Source: an uncultured Bacteroidales bacterium (GTDB taxonomy: Bacteria; Bacteroidota; Bacteroidia; Bacteroidales; UBA932). From it: a stretch of 64,000 bases of DNA. Numbering within the stretch: the stretch's first letter is position 1; the number at the start of each line of letters is the position of its first letter. The DNA lies in NCBI GenBank assembly GCA_944325435.1, contig CALVAC010000013.1, positions 1 through 64,000 on the forward strand. Direction: 5' to 3'. The notes under the pieces are model-generated. The model had not been told where the DNA came from. It ran no database searches and saw only the letters and a list, made by a program, of their open reading frames with translations. The translations under genes were made by a program, and so were the position numbers. Below, piece after piece: positions 28,567 to 36,911 of the stretch.

Positions 28567-29793
28567 ATGAAAAGGGTTGTGATTACCGGAATGGGCATCT
28601 GGTCGTGTATCGGGACAGATATTGAGGAAGTGAGAGAATCATTGTACAAGGGAAAGTCCGGGATAGGGATAGAGGAAGAAAGGCTGCAGTACGGATACCA
28701 GTCGGCCTTGACAGGGATTGTGAAGAAACCTGTCCTCAAAGGTCTAATAGACCGGCATTTGCGCAGGGGACTTTCTGAGGAGGCTGAATATGCTTTCATG
28801 GCGGCCAAGCAGGCTTTCCGGATGGCCAAGGTGGATGACAGTTATCTTGATGCCAATGAGGTCGGCTGCATTTTCGGCAACGATTCTTCTGCCAAGCCTG
28901 TCATAGAGGCCGCCCGGATTATGGATGAGAAGCATGACACGGAACTGCTCGGCCAGTCTTTCATCTTCCAGGCCATGAACTCGACAGTTACGATGAACCT
29001 GAGCACGATATTCCGTCTCAAAGGGGTCAATTTCACAGTCAGTGCGGCCTGCGCAAGCGGCAGCCATTCCATAGGCCTTGCGTATATGCTCATAAAGAAC
29101 GGCCTGCAGGATATGGTGCTGTGCGGAGGTGCGCAGGAGACCAACTTCTATTCGATGGCATCATTCGATGCCCTGGGGGCATTCTCGAAGAATATGCAGG
29201 AACCTGCGAAGGCTAGCCGTCCGTTCGACAGGGACAGGGATGGGCTTGTCCCGAGCGGAGGAGCTGCAGCTCTTGTGCTGGAGGAATATGGCCATGCTGT
29301 GGCCAGAGGGGCTGACATCATCGCGGAAGTGGCGGGATACGGCTTTTCATCCAACGGAACCTCGGTCATCAGCCAGCCGAGCGATGAGGGCTGTGTCAGG
29401 GCGATGGAGAGGGCCTTGGCGGATGCCGGTATGAGACCGGATGACATAGACTACATAAATGCGCATGCAACGAGCACACGGCAGGGTGATATGTTCGAGG
29501 CGATGGCTATTGACAGCCTTTTCAGGGGAAAGCATGCCGTTGTCAGCAGCACCAAAAGCATGACAGGACATGAATGCTGGATGGCCGGGGCGAGCGAACT
29601 GGTCTATTCCCTGATAATGATGCAGAACGGCTTTGTCGCACCGAACATCAATCTTGAAAATCCGGATGAATATTCGGCACATCTGAATATCGCCACAGTG
29701 GCGACAGAGACGGCGGTCAATACTGTGCTTAGCAATTCATTCGGCTTTGGAGGCACCAACAGCGCACTGGTGGTGAAGAAATTCAAAAAATAA
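28567..29793 (+). CDS. Beta-ketoacyl-ACP synthase (FabB/FabF-like KS1)
   Basis: A 408-residue thiolase-fold condensing enzyme of normal length. The catalytic triad is intact: C162 in SAACASGS, H300 in NAHATST and H335 in MTGHECW. The pattern around the second histidine is closer to FabB than FabF. It is the only one of the three cluster ketosynthases without a C-terminal extension, so it may be the stand-alone priming or elongation enzyme. It is followed 11 bp later by an acyl carrier protein gene. Confidence 0.9.
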   Translation: MKRVVITGMGIWSCIGTDIEEVRESLYKGKSGIGIEEERLQYGYQSALTGIVKKPVLKGLIDRHLRRGLSEEAEYAFMAAKQAFRMAKVDDSYLDANEVGCIFGNDSSAKPVIEAARIMDEKHDTELLGQSFIFQAMNSTVTMNLSTIFRLKGVNFTVSAACASGSHSIGLAYMLIKNGLQDMVLCGGAQETNFYSMASFDALGAFSKNMQEPAKASRPFDRDRDGLVPSGGAAALVLEEYGHAVARGADIIAEVAGYGFSSNGTSVISQPSDEGCVRAMERALADAGMRPDDIDYINAHATSTRQGDMFEAMAIDSLFRGKHAVVSSTKSMTGHECWMAGASELVYSLIMMQNGFVAPNINLENPDEYSAHLNIATVATETAVNTVLSNSFGFGGTNSALVVKKFKK

Positions 29794-29804
29794 TCACATA
29801 CAGT

Positions 29805-30047
29805 ATGGAGCGTAAAGAAATTGAAGAGAAAGTGAAGAATTTCCTTGTCGAGGAACTCGAGATCGATGAGGACAAGATCTACCCTGAAGCGAAACTTAAG
29901 GAAGACATGGGTATCGACAGTCTGGATTTTGTGGACATAGTCGTGATTGTGGAGAAAAACTTCGGCTTCAAGATCAAGGCCGAGGAGATGGTCGGAGTGG
30001 ATACCTATTCCAAATTCTGCGATTACATAGAGAGTAAGGTGAAATAG
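29805..30047 (+). CDS. Acyl carrier protein 1 of the cluster
   Basis: An 80-residue acidic four-helix acyl carrier protein. The phosphopantetheine-bearing serine is S39 in the motif GIDSLDF. It lies between KS1 and an LpxL-type acyltransferase, with a 3-bp gap to the latter, suggesting it may hand acyl chains to that enzyme. It differs in sequence from the other two cluster ACPs. Confidence 0.92.
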   Translation: MERKEIEEKVKNFLVEELEIDEDKIYPEAKLKEDMGIDSLDFVDIVVIVEKNFGFKIKAEEMVGVDTYSKFCDYIESKVK

Positions 30048-30050
30048 CCG

Positions 30051-30926
30051 ATGGAACGACAGTGGGCAGGCGTGACTTTCGGGAATGGATGGATGCACAG
30101 GAATCTGGTCCGTCTGCTGCGCTATGCCGATGTCCGGCTTATATATCTTTTCGCCGATATTTTCGTTGTCCCCGTGTGCCTTCTGCTGAACCGGAGCAGG
30201 AAGACTTCATATTCCTATTTCAGGGATATCCTCGGGTACGGCAGATGGAAATCCGTCAGGTCCGTATATGTCAACCACTGTATGTTCGCACAGACCGTGA
30301 TAGACAAGTTCGCGATGTATGCCGGCAGACGATTCGATGTGGAGATAGAGGGGATGGACCGTTTCTGCGCCCTGGCCGCCAGGGAGGATGGTTTCCTGAT
30401 GCTGAGCGCGCACATAGGCAATTACGAGATAGCGGGATATACGTTCAGGTCGGAAAGGAAGACGATAAATCCTGTCGTCTATGCGGATGAGAAGGCATCT
30501 GTCATGGCGAACAGGAACAAGATGTTCGGGAAGACGAATGTCAGCATGATCACCCTCGGCCAAGATATGGACTATCTGTTCGAGATCAACAGGGTTCTTG
30601 ACGAAGGGAATATAGTCAGCTTCCCCTCAGACCGTTTCATGGGCAGTTCGCGGAGCGTGGACTGCGTGTTCCTTGGAAGGACCGCCAGATTCCCGCAGGG
30701 ACCTTTCAGAGTAGCTGCTATGAGAGGACTGGATGTGCTTGCTGTCAATGTCTTGAAGACCGGACTGAAGAAATATATGATATATGTGACCCCTATTGAC
30801 TACGACAGGACTGCGGAGAGAAAGGAGCAGACAAGGCAGCTTGCTGAGGGATATGTGGCGGAACTGGAGAAGCGTCTGCGCCAGTATCCGACGCAATGGT
30901 ATAATTTTTATGATTTCTGGCAGTGA
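30051..30926 (+). CDS. LpxL/HtrB-like acyltransferase
   Basis: A 291-residue membrane-associated acyltransferase of the lipid A lauroyl/myristoyl-transferase family. The catalytic HX4E motif is AHIGNYE (H121, E126). A hydrophobic segment near residues 25-45 (VRLIYLFADIFVVPVCLLL) anchors the N-terminus. In aryl-polyene and flexirubin clusters homologues are thought to attach the acyl chain to a lipid. The stop codon overlaps the next start (TGATG). Confidence 0.87.
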   Translation: MERQWAGVTFGNGWMHRNLVRLLRYADVRLIYLFADIFVVPVCLLLNRSRKTSYSYFRDILGYGRWKSVRSVYVNHCMFAQTVIDKFAMYAGRRFDVEIEGMDRFCALAAREDGFLMLSAHIGNYEIAGYTFRSERKTINPVVYADEKASVMANRNKMFGKTNVSMITLGQDMDYLFEINRVLDEGNIVSFPSDRFMGSSRSVDCVFLGRTARFPQGPFRVAAMRGLDVLAVNVLKTGLKKYMIYVTPIDYDRTAERKEQTRQLAEGYVAELEKRLRQYPTQWYNFYDFWQ

Positions 30927-31378
30927 TGGAAATGTCGCCATATACCGAAGAATATCTGCGCAGCATCGATGTGCACGGGATTCTGCCACAGCAGGATCCG
31001 TTTGTTATGATAGGCTGTCTGACCGGTTTCTCGATATCTGCCTCCACGACGGAGACTGTCATCGGGGATACGAATATTTTTGTGGATGGCGGGAGGCTCT
31101 CCGCTGCCGGAATGCTCGAGAACATTGCCCAGACCTGTGCGGCGAGAATCGGTTTCTACAACAAGTATGTCCTGCACAAGGATGTGCAGGTCGGCTTTAT
31201 CGGAGCCGTCCGCAACTATGTGGTGCATGCCTTGCCCGAGGCAGGGTCGGTGATTGTGACGGAAGTGGATATCCTCGAGGAGATTTTCGGTATGACTCTG
31301 GCACAGGCACGGGTCAGATGCGGAAATGATGTCGTGGCCGAGGCCGAGATCAAGCTGTCGGTCAGGAATATAGAATGA
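30926..31378 (+). CDS. Hotdog 3-hydroxyacyl-ACP dehydratase-like protein (DH1), His-less
   Basis: A 150-residue single-hotdog protein in the FabZ/ApeP-like group. LPQQDPFVMIG corresponds to the FabZ LPHRYPFLLVD strand and AGMLENIAQTCAA to the active-site helix, with the Glu kept (E65). The usual GHFPG stretch with the catalytic His is replaced by VDGGRLSA, so the subunit lacks the His of the dyad. DH2 at 36534 has the opposite defect, which suggests the two act as a heterodimer. A GTG at 30923 is in frame but the ATG at 30926 is preferred. Confidence 0.8.
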   Translation: MEMSPYTEEYLRSIDVHGILPQQDPFVMIGCLTGFSISASTTETVIGDTNIFVDGGRLSAAGMLENIAQTCAARIGFYNKYVLHKDVQVGFIGAVRNYVVHALPEAGSVIVTEVDILEEIFGMTLAQARVRCGNDVVAEAEIKLSVRNIE

Positions 31379-31410
31379 ATGCAGCGTGGTGGCTTTAATC
31401 GGATCGGGTT

Positions 31411-31839
31411 ATGGGAAACGATATTGTTTTGTCTGTCGAGAAACAGATTGAAGTGAGATTCAGCGAGGTGGATATGATGAATGTCGTGTGGCACGGCTCG
31501 TATGCCCTGTATCTGGAGGATGCGAGGGAGGCGTTCGGTGCCAGGTACGGACTGTCATACCACAGGTATATCGAGGAGAACATATTCGCCCCGATCGTAA
31601 GGATGTCGATAGATTACAGGCATCCGTTGAGGTACGGCATGAAGCCAGTCGTCAAGATCACCTATTGTCCTACGGAGGCGGCCAAGATTATTTTCGACTA
31701 TGAGATTTCAGACCCTGATGACGGCACCGTCTTCGTGACAGCCCGTACAGTGCAGGTCTTCATGGACAGGGATTACAGACTGTTCTGGGAAAGCCCTGAT
31801 TTCTATATGGATTGGAAAAAGTCAGTCGGGTTGATATGA
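31411..31839 (+). CDS. 4HBT-family acyl-(ACP/CoA) thioesterase
   Basis: A 142-residue hotdog thioesterase of the YbgC/4-hydroxybenzoyl-CoA type. The signature is FSEVDMMNVVWHGSYALYLEDARE, where the first Asp region is catalytic in YbgC. It presumably hydrolyses acyl-ACP thioesters, for off-loading or editing; aryl-polyene clusters regularly include such an enzyme. Its last codons overlap the following ketosynthase start (ATGA at 31836). Confidence 0.87.
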   Translation: MGNDIVLSVEKQIEVRFSEVDMMNVVWHGSYALYLEDAREAFGARYGLSYHRYIEENIFAPIVRMSIDYRHPLRYGMKPVVKITYCPTEAAKIIFDYEISDPDDGTVFVTARTVQVFMDRDYRLFWESPDFYMDWKKSVGLI

Positions 31840-33536
31840 TCAGGGTCCTGTCATCTAACATCGTGTCTCCACTCGGGGATACTCTCGAGCAGAATTATCA
31901 GGCCTTGCTGGCCGGACATTCCGCCCTTGCCCCGTATGAGAACTGGCACGGGGCACCGGAGAGGTTCGTTGCCTCAATGTTCCGGGAGGAACAGACAGAA
32001 AAGCTTGCAGTAGATGGTTTTACCCGTTTCGAGTCACTTGCCATCAGGTCTGTCGCGGAGGCTCTGTCGCATACTGACATTGATGTTTCTTCTCCGCGGA
32101 CACTGTTTATACTGAGCACTACCAAGGCTAATGTCGAAGAGCTGGGTCCTGTGCCGGACAGGGACAGGGCATACCTTGCCCCGGGAGATACCGCCAGGAA
32201 GATTGCCCGTCATTTTGGCATGACATCCGAGCCGGTTGTTGTATGCAACGCCTGTATTTCCGGAGTGACCGCCCAGCTGCTGGCCGCAAGGCTGATGGAA
32301 TCGGAATATTATGATCATGCGATAGTCTGCGGAATCGATTGCCAGTCGCTTTTCGAGGTGGCCGTTTTCCTTTCGTTCAAGTCCCTGTCTCCGGAGGAGT
32401 GCAGGCCTTTCGATATTGAACGCAGGGGACTCAATCTGGGAGAGGCTGCTTCCACCATCATTTATGGCAGGTGTGCGGGCACTGAAGACGGACAATGGAA
32501 ACTTGTCCGGGGCTGTCTCGACAATGATTCATATCATCTGAGCGCGCCATCTCCGGACGGGGATGGTACAGTGAGGGCAATCTCATCCGCACTTCAGGCT
32601 TGGGACAGGGACAGGCTGGCCCTTGTGAGCGTACACGGCACGGCAACGATGTTCAATGACCAGATGGAATCCAGGGCAATCGAGAGGGCTGGGCTGTCAT
32701 CCGTACCGCTTTCGGCGCTGAAAGGATATTACGGACATACTTTCGGGGCGGCGGGAGTGCTTGAAACAGCCGTGGTGATGCGGGCTCTGGATGACGGATA
32801 TATATTGCCTGTCAGGGGGTTCGATGAGATAGGCGTGAGCGGCAGGATTTCCATAGACAACCGCAGGAGGGAGACTTCCGGCCGTTCTTTCCTGAAGATA
32901 ATCTCAGGTTTTGGAGGCTGCAACGGGGCCTTGCTCTTTTCAAAGGAGGCTGACATTCCAGGACAGCGGGCGGCAGACACGGTGAAGCCATCGGTGATGC
33001 ATTCCGTACATCTGACGGATTCTTCCCTGAACATTGATGGCAGGGAAATCCCGGTGGCGGAGAGGGGTAAGCCGCTGCTGACCGTAATATACAGGAACAT
33101 GCTTGAGGACTGTCCGAGATTCTACAAGATGGACGTGTTCAACAGACTGGTCTATGTGGCTTCGCAGCTGCTCGTGAAAGAGGAGTCTCCTGAAGACAGG
33201 GATGATTACAGGGCGGTCGTCCTCTTCAACGGGGCATCTACGGTTGTGGCTGACAGGAAGCATATAGCGACCGTATCCGGTGGCGAGGGATTCTTCCCGA
33301 GCCCGTCCGTGGCCTTGTTCACATTGCCGAACATAGTCACCGGGGAGATAGCCATCAGCAACGGCTACAAGGGGGAGACTTCCCTTTACATACTGGACAG
33401 GAGGAACAGCCCTCTGATGGAGCAGATAGTCGAGGCTACATTTGCCGGGTCTGAGGCCAGGAGCATGATGACCGGATGGGTAGACTGCACATCCGAGGAT
33501 ACATTCGAAGCGGACATAAGGATATTAACCATATAA
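31836..33536 (+). CDS. Ketosynthase KS2 fused to a C-terminal half-KS-like domain
   Basis: A 566-residue protein from the ATG at 31836 (a TTG at 31812 would extend it). Residues about 1-370 are a beta-ketoacyl-ACP synthase with intact triad C140 (NACISG), H267 (VHGTAT) and H301 (YGHTFG). Residues about 400-566 resemble the Ketoacyl-synt_2 (chain-length-factor-like) domain: VVLFNGASTV, FFPSPSVALFTLPNIVTGEIAI and KGETSLYIL. Such chain-length-factor-like proteins are separate subunits in proteobacterial aryl-polyene clusters; here the domain is covalently attached. The gene overlaps the thioesterase gene by 4 bp. Confidence 0.85.
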   Translation: MIRVLSSNIVSPLGDTLEQNYQALLAGHSALAPYENWHGAPERFVASMFREEQTEKLAVDGFTRFESLAIRSVAEALSHTDIDVSSPRTLFILSTTKANVEELGPVPDRDRAYLAPGDTARKIARHFGMTSEPVVVCNACISGVTAQLLAARLMESEYYDHAIVCGIDCQSLFEVAVFLSFKSLSPEECRPFDIERRGLNLGEAASTIIYGRCAGTEDGQWKLVRGCLDNDSYHLSAPSPDGDGTVRAISSALQAWDRDRLALVSVHGTATMFNDQMESRAIERAGLSSVPLSALKGYYGHTFGAAGVLETAVVMRALDDGYILPVRGFDEIGVSGRISIDNRRRETSGRSFLKIISGFGGCNGALLFSKEADIPGQRAADTVKPSVMHSVHLTDSSLNIDGREIPVAERGKPLLTVIYRNMLEDCPRFYKMDVFNRLVYVASQLLVKEESPEDRDDYRAVVLFNGASTVVADRKHIATVSGGEGFFPSPSVALFTLPNIVTGEIAISNGYKGETSLYILDRRNSPLMEQIVEATFAGSEARSMMTGWVDCTSEDTFEADIRILTI

Positions 33537-33548
33537 CAATAGAATAGC

Positions 33549-33806
33549 ATGGAAGATTTGATTTTGACTCTGAAGAAGCAGATTATAGAGGCTTTGAATC
33601 TGGAGGAGATAGGACCGGAAGATATCGACAACGATGCCCCTCTTTTCGGTGCAGGGCTCGGGCTGGATTCCATCGATGCCCTTGAAATCATCGTGATTCT
33701 CGACAAATATTATGGGATCAAGCTGGCAAACGCATCCGAGGGCAGGAAAATATTCAAAAGTATCAATACTATAGCCGACTATATAGAGAAACACAGGACA
33801 AAATGA
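33549..33806 (+). CDS. Acyl carrier protein 2 of the cluster
   Basis: An 85-residue acyl carrier protein with the modified serine S41 in GLDSIDALE. It lies between the two fused ketosynthases and its stop overlaps the KS3 start (ATGA at 33803), so it is the best candidate for the elongation carrier. The C-terminal half is more basic than ACP1. Confidence 0.9.
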   Translation: MEDLILTLKKQIIEALNLEEIGPEDIDNDAPLFGAGLGLDSIDALEIIVILDKYYGIKLANASEGRKIFKSINTIADYIEKHRTK

Positions 33807-35533
33807 TGAACAGCGCGGTTTCCATAACTGGGTACGGTATAATCTGCGCTATCGGGAACGATGCTTCTTCGGTGCTGGATTCATTGCGTGCAGGAAGGAC
33901 AGGTATCGGTCAGATGAAATACCTCGGATCGAAGCATTCCGGTCTGCCGGTGGGGGAGGTCAAACTCTCGGATGACGGGATGAAGTCCCTTCTCGGTCTG
34001 CAGGTCGCGGAACCTGTGAGCCGGACATCGCTTATGGGGGCGATAGCTGTCAGACAGGCTCTGGCGCATGCAGGTATAAAGGATGTCCGTGGAAGGAGGG
34101 TAGTGCTGATATCCGGGACAACGGTGGGCGGCATGGATCTGACAGAGAAATACTATGTGCAGATGAGGGCAGGTGATCCGCATCCGGATGTGCCGCACGG
34201 CAATGACTGCGGCAGGAGCACCCGTGAGATAGCCAGGTTCGCAGGCCTGGATGGTGTGGAGACATGCACCATATCCACCGCCTGTTCTTCTGCCCTCAAT
34301 TCAATCATTCTCGGGGCGGAGATGCTGGACAGGGGTGAGGCGGACATTGTCATCGCAGGAGGTTCGGAAGCCTTGAGCAGATTCCATCTGAACGGGTTCA
34401 ATTCCCTGATGATACTAGATGGCAGGCAGTGCAGGCCGTTCGATGAAACGCGCACTGGACTTAACCTCGGCGAAGGGGCGGCTTTCGTCGTGCTCGAAAG
34501 GAATGCCGGGAACAGTATCGCGTATGTGTCAGGATACGGCAACCGTTGTGATGCCTTCCACCAGACAGCGTCTTCCGAGGACGGAGAAGGCGCATATCTT
34601 GCTATGAAGGATGCCCTGGATATGGCCGGACTGCAGCCAGGGGACATAGGGTATGTCAATGCCCACGGGACCGGAACCCCAAACAACGATGCCTCGGAGA
34701 GCAGGGCCCTGATGAGGATTTTCAGAGACAGGATGCCGGAGGTGTCGAGCACGAAACCGTTCACAGGCCATACGACATCCGCTTCAGGTTCGATAGAGAC
34801 TGTCATCTGTCTTCTTGCTATGCAGAACGGATTCATACCGGCGAACCTCGGCTGGAAAAACCAGGCCAGCGGGCTGATAACGCCTACTCCAGGCAGGACG
34901 GGAGTCCGTCTGGACAATGTGATCTGCAACTCTTTCGGATTCGGGGGCAATGACTCGTCTCTGATAATCAGCAGAAACAGGCCTGAAACGAAGTCTGCGG
35001 CCGTAGAGGACCGCCTTTTCTCAGTGGCGGCAGAGGAGACTGTGGACTCTGCAGACCAGCTTTCCGGACTGAAGGAATTTGTCCCTCCGATGGAGTCCAG
35101 GAGGATGGGCAGGCTGATGAAGGCTGCACATCTTGCCGCTTTCAGGGCTATGAAAGATGCCGGAATATCCTGCCCGGATGCCATAGTCACCGCCACTTCA
35201 CGCGGAATGTACGAGATAAGCATGCAGTTCCTTGATGATATGGTGACTAACGATGAGGAGCTTCTCAAGCCGACTCTCTTTATGCTCAGCACCCATAATA
35301 CCATCGGTTCGGCCATAGCCGTACGTACCGGCTGCCATGGATACAACATCACCTATTCGCACGGGGATGAATCCTTTGCGTGGGCAATGCGTGACGCGCA
35401 GAGGCTGATTGCTGCAGGCAAGGCGGATTCCGTGCTGGTGGTGTCGTTCGATGAGACCTGTCCCGCCTTTGCAGAGGATGGGTATTCCGGGCACGATGTG
35501 TATGCCAAAGCTCTTGTGTTGACCGTGAAATGA
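33803..35533 (+). CDS. Ketosynthase KS3 fused to a C-terminal half-KS-like domain
   Basis: A 576-residue protein. The N-terminal 395 residues are a full condensing enzyme with C161 (STACSSA), H288 (NAHGTGT) and H323 (FTGHTTS). The remaining 170 residues match the Ketoacyl-synt_2 pattern well: KPTLFMLSTHNTIGSAIAVRTGC, ITYSHGDESFAWAMRDA and DSVLVVSFDE, without a second catalytic Cys. The tail may pack as a chain-length factor, within one chain or against KS2. It overlaps ACP2 and the next membrane-protein gene by 4 bp on each side. Confidence 0.85.
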   Translation: MMNSAVSITGYGIICAIGNDASSVLDSLRAGRTGIGQMKYLGSKHSGLPVGEVKLSDDGMKSLLGLQVAEPVSRTSLMGAIAVRQALAHAGIKDVRGRRVVLISGTTVGGMDLTEKYYVQMRAGDPHPDVPHGNDCGRSTREIARFAGLDGVETCTISTACSSALNSIILGAEMLDRGEADIVIAGGSEALSRFHLNGFNSLMILDGRQCRPFDETRTGLNLGEGAAFVVLERNAGNSIAYVSGYGNRCDAFHQTASSEDGEGAYLAMKDALDMAGLQPGDIGYVNAHGTGTPNNDASESRALMRIFRDRMPEVSSTKPFTGHTTSASGSIETVICLLAMQNGFIPANLGWKNQASGLITPTPGRTGVRLDNVICNSFGFGGNDSSLIISRNRPETKSAAVEDRLFSVAAEETVDSADQLSGLKEFVPPMESRRMGRLMKAAHLAAFRAMKDAGISCPDAIVTATSRGMYEISMQFLDDMVTNDEELLKPTLFMLSTHNTIGSAIAVRTGCHGYNITYSHGDESFAWAMRDAQRLIAAGKADSVLVVSFDETCPAFAEDGYSGHDVYAKALVLTVK

Positions 35534-35892
35534 GATTGCAGATGACGCTGTTCCTGTTAGCCATAGTACAGAGCCTGCTTCTGGCCGGAGGTCAGGTGCT
35601 GCTGAAGTTCGCGCTTGCCAGAATGCTTCCGTTTTCCATGACCCTTGACTTCTGGAAATCGGTATTCGTCAACTGGCAGTTCGCGGCATGCGGACTTTGC
35701 TATGCTGCAGGTAGCATACTGTGGTTCCATATCATCAAGCACTATCCGTTCAGTATGGCCTATCCTCTGGTATCGCTGAGCTATGTGTTCGGGATGATTG
35801 CGGCAATCATATTCTTCCACGAGCATGTGGACCTGCTGAAATGGATAGGGGTGCTGCTGATTATGGCAGGATGTTATTTGATAGCGAGATGA
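35530..35892 (+). CDS. Small SMR/EamA-like four-helix membrane protein
   Basis: A 120-residue integral membrane protein with four hydrophobic segments (about 4-25, 45-68, 75-95, 100-119). The arrangement, including PFSMAYPLVSLSYVFGMIAA and LLKWIGVLLIMAGCYLIAR, resembles half of an EamA transporter or an ArnE/SMR-type subunit, some of which move lipid-linked sugars. A flippase role for the lipid-bound polyene is an inference. It overlaps both neighbours by 4 bp and precedes the LolA-like gene. Confidence 0.75.
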   Translation: MRLQMTLFLLAIVQSLLLAGGQVLLKFALARMLPFSMTLDFWKSVFVNWQFAACGLCYAAGSILWFHIIKHYPFSMAYPLVSLSYVFGMIAAIIFFHEHVDLLKWIGVLLIMAGCYLIAR

Positions 35893-36512
35893 TGAAAAGT
35901 TATATCATAGCCGTGTTCGTCTGTCTGCTGCCGCTGCAGGCGTTCTCCCAGACTGAGGACAGGGATGGGATTATAAGGCAGATCAATGAGTACAGTGCCG
36001 GGATCCGGAGCCTGGAATGCGGCTTCGTCCAGACCAGAAGCCTGAAGATATTGGATGACAAGATGGTTTCCGAAGGGAAAATGTATTGTCAGCAGCCGGA
36101 TAAACTGAGGTGGGAATATACATCCCCGTATTCAAGTGCTTTCATATTGAACGGCAATGCCGTCCTGCTGAAGAATGCCGACGGGACTTCAGGCACCGGT
36201 GCCGGAGGCAACAGGATGTACAGGGAGATGGCAGGTTTCATCCTGGACTGCATATCCGGCAGTTATCTTCTGGACGGCAAGTCCTTCGATGTGTCTGTCA
36301 GCGAGTCTCCGGATGAATGGGTGCTGACGATGCTTCCTCTGAAAAATGGAATGAAACAGATGTGGACGCAGCTCGTGCTGCATTTTGACCGGATAGGAAA
36401 GACGGTCTCTATGATAGAGATGTATGAGCAGACCGGAGATATGACTGTCATCTCTTTCAGGAATGTGAGGCTGAACGGGGATATCGATCCTGCTGTTTTC
36501 AATATAGAATGA
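35889..36512 (+). CDS. LolA-like periplasmic lipid/lipoprotein carrier
   Basis: A 207-residue exported protein. The start is set at 35889 (ATGATG) because it gives a clear signal peptide (MKSYIIAVFVCLLPLQAFSQ) and a 4-bp overlap with the preceding gene; the frame is open upstream. The mature part shows the LolA hallmark order FVQTRSLKILDDKMVSEGKMY and PDKLRWEYTSPY. LolA-like proteins are constant members of aryl-polyene clusters and probably ferry the lipidated product across the periplasm. Confidence 0.85.
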   Translation: MMKSYIIAVFVCLLPLQAFSQTEDRDGIIRQINEYSAGIRSLECGFVQTRSLKILDDKMVSEGKMYCQQPDKLRWEYTSPYSSAFILNGNAVLLKNADGTSGTGAGGNRMYREMAGFILDCISGSYLLDGKSFDVSVSESPDEWVLTMLPLKNGMKQMWTQLVLHFDRIGKTVSMIEMYEQTGDMTVISFRNVRLNGDIDPAVFNIE

Positions 36513-36533
36513 TTTTTTGATATTTGCATAACC

Positions 36534-36908
36534 ATGAAATTACTGGACAGTCTGTTCCATATAGTATCCGAGAGAGAGGGAGAGGGATGCCTTGTCTATA
36601 CGGTAGAGCTAAATCCGCAGCATTTCATATACAAGGCGCATTTCCCGGGAGAACCCATCACTCCTGGAGTATGTATAATGCAGATGGCGGTGGAACTGCT
36701 CGGGAAGAAGAGCGGACATACCCTGTCTCTGGAATGTGCCAGGAGCATAAAGTTCCTTCGCGTGATTTCTCCGGATGAGGTTACGGAGATAGAATGTTCC
36801 CTCGGTAAGGTCGTCGAGGAAGATGGCAGGGTGAAGGGGCAGGTGAGCATCGGCCCGGCAGACTCCCTGTATGCCAGACTGTCGCTGACGTGCCGCATAG
36901 ATGACTGA
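36534..36908 (+). CDS. FabZ/ApeI-like hotdog dehydratase (DH2), Glu replaced by Gln
   Basis: A 124-residue single-hotdog protein. The active-site stretch HFPGEPITPGVCIMQ aligns without gaps to FabZ. The catalytic His is present (H36) but the Glu fourteen residues later is Gln (Q50, codon CAG at 36681). In FabZ dimers the His and Glu come from different subunits, so DH2 paired with DH1 would rebuild one complete site. On its own it may be inactive or weak. It is separated from the LolA gene by 21 bp. Confidence 0.82.
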   Translation: MKLLDSLFHIVSEREGEGCLVYTVELNPQHFIYKAHFPGEPITPGVCIMQMAVELLGKKSGHTLSLECARSIKFLRVISPDEVTEIECSLGKVVEEDGRVKGQVSIGPADSLYARLSLTCRIDD

Positions 36909-36911
36909 TGT

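Noticed and set aside
34153..35352. Long minus-strand open frame opposite KS3
   Set aside because: Shadow of the KS3 codon pattern; Ser/Pro/Arg-rich translation with no domain and no start context.
36515..36535. Possible internal promoter GATATTTG before DH2
   Set aside because: First two bases of the -7 box are GA instead of TA and no -33 box is at the proper distance.
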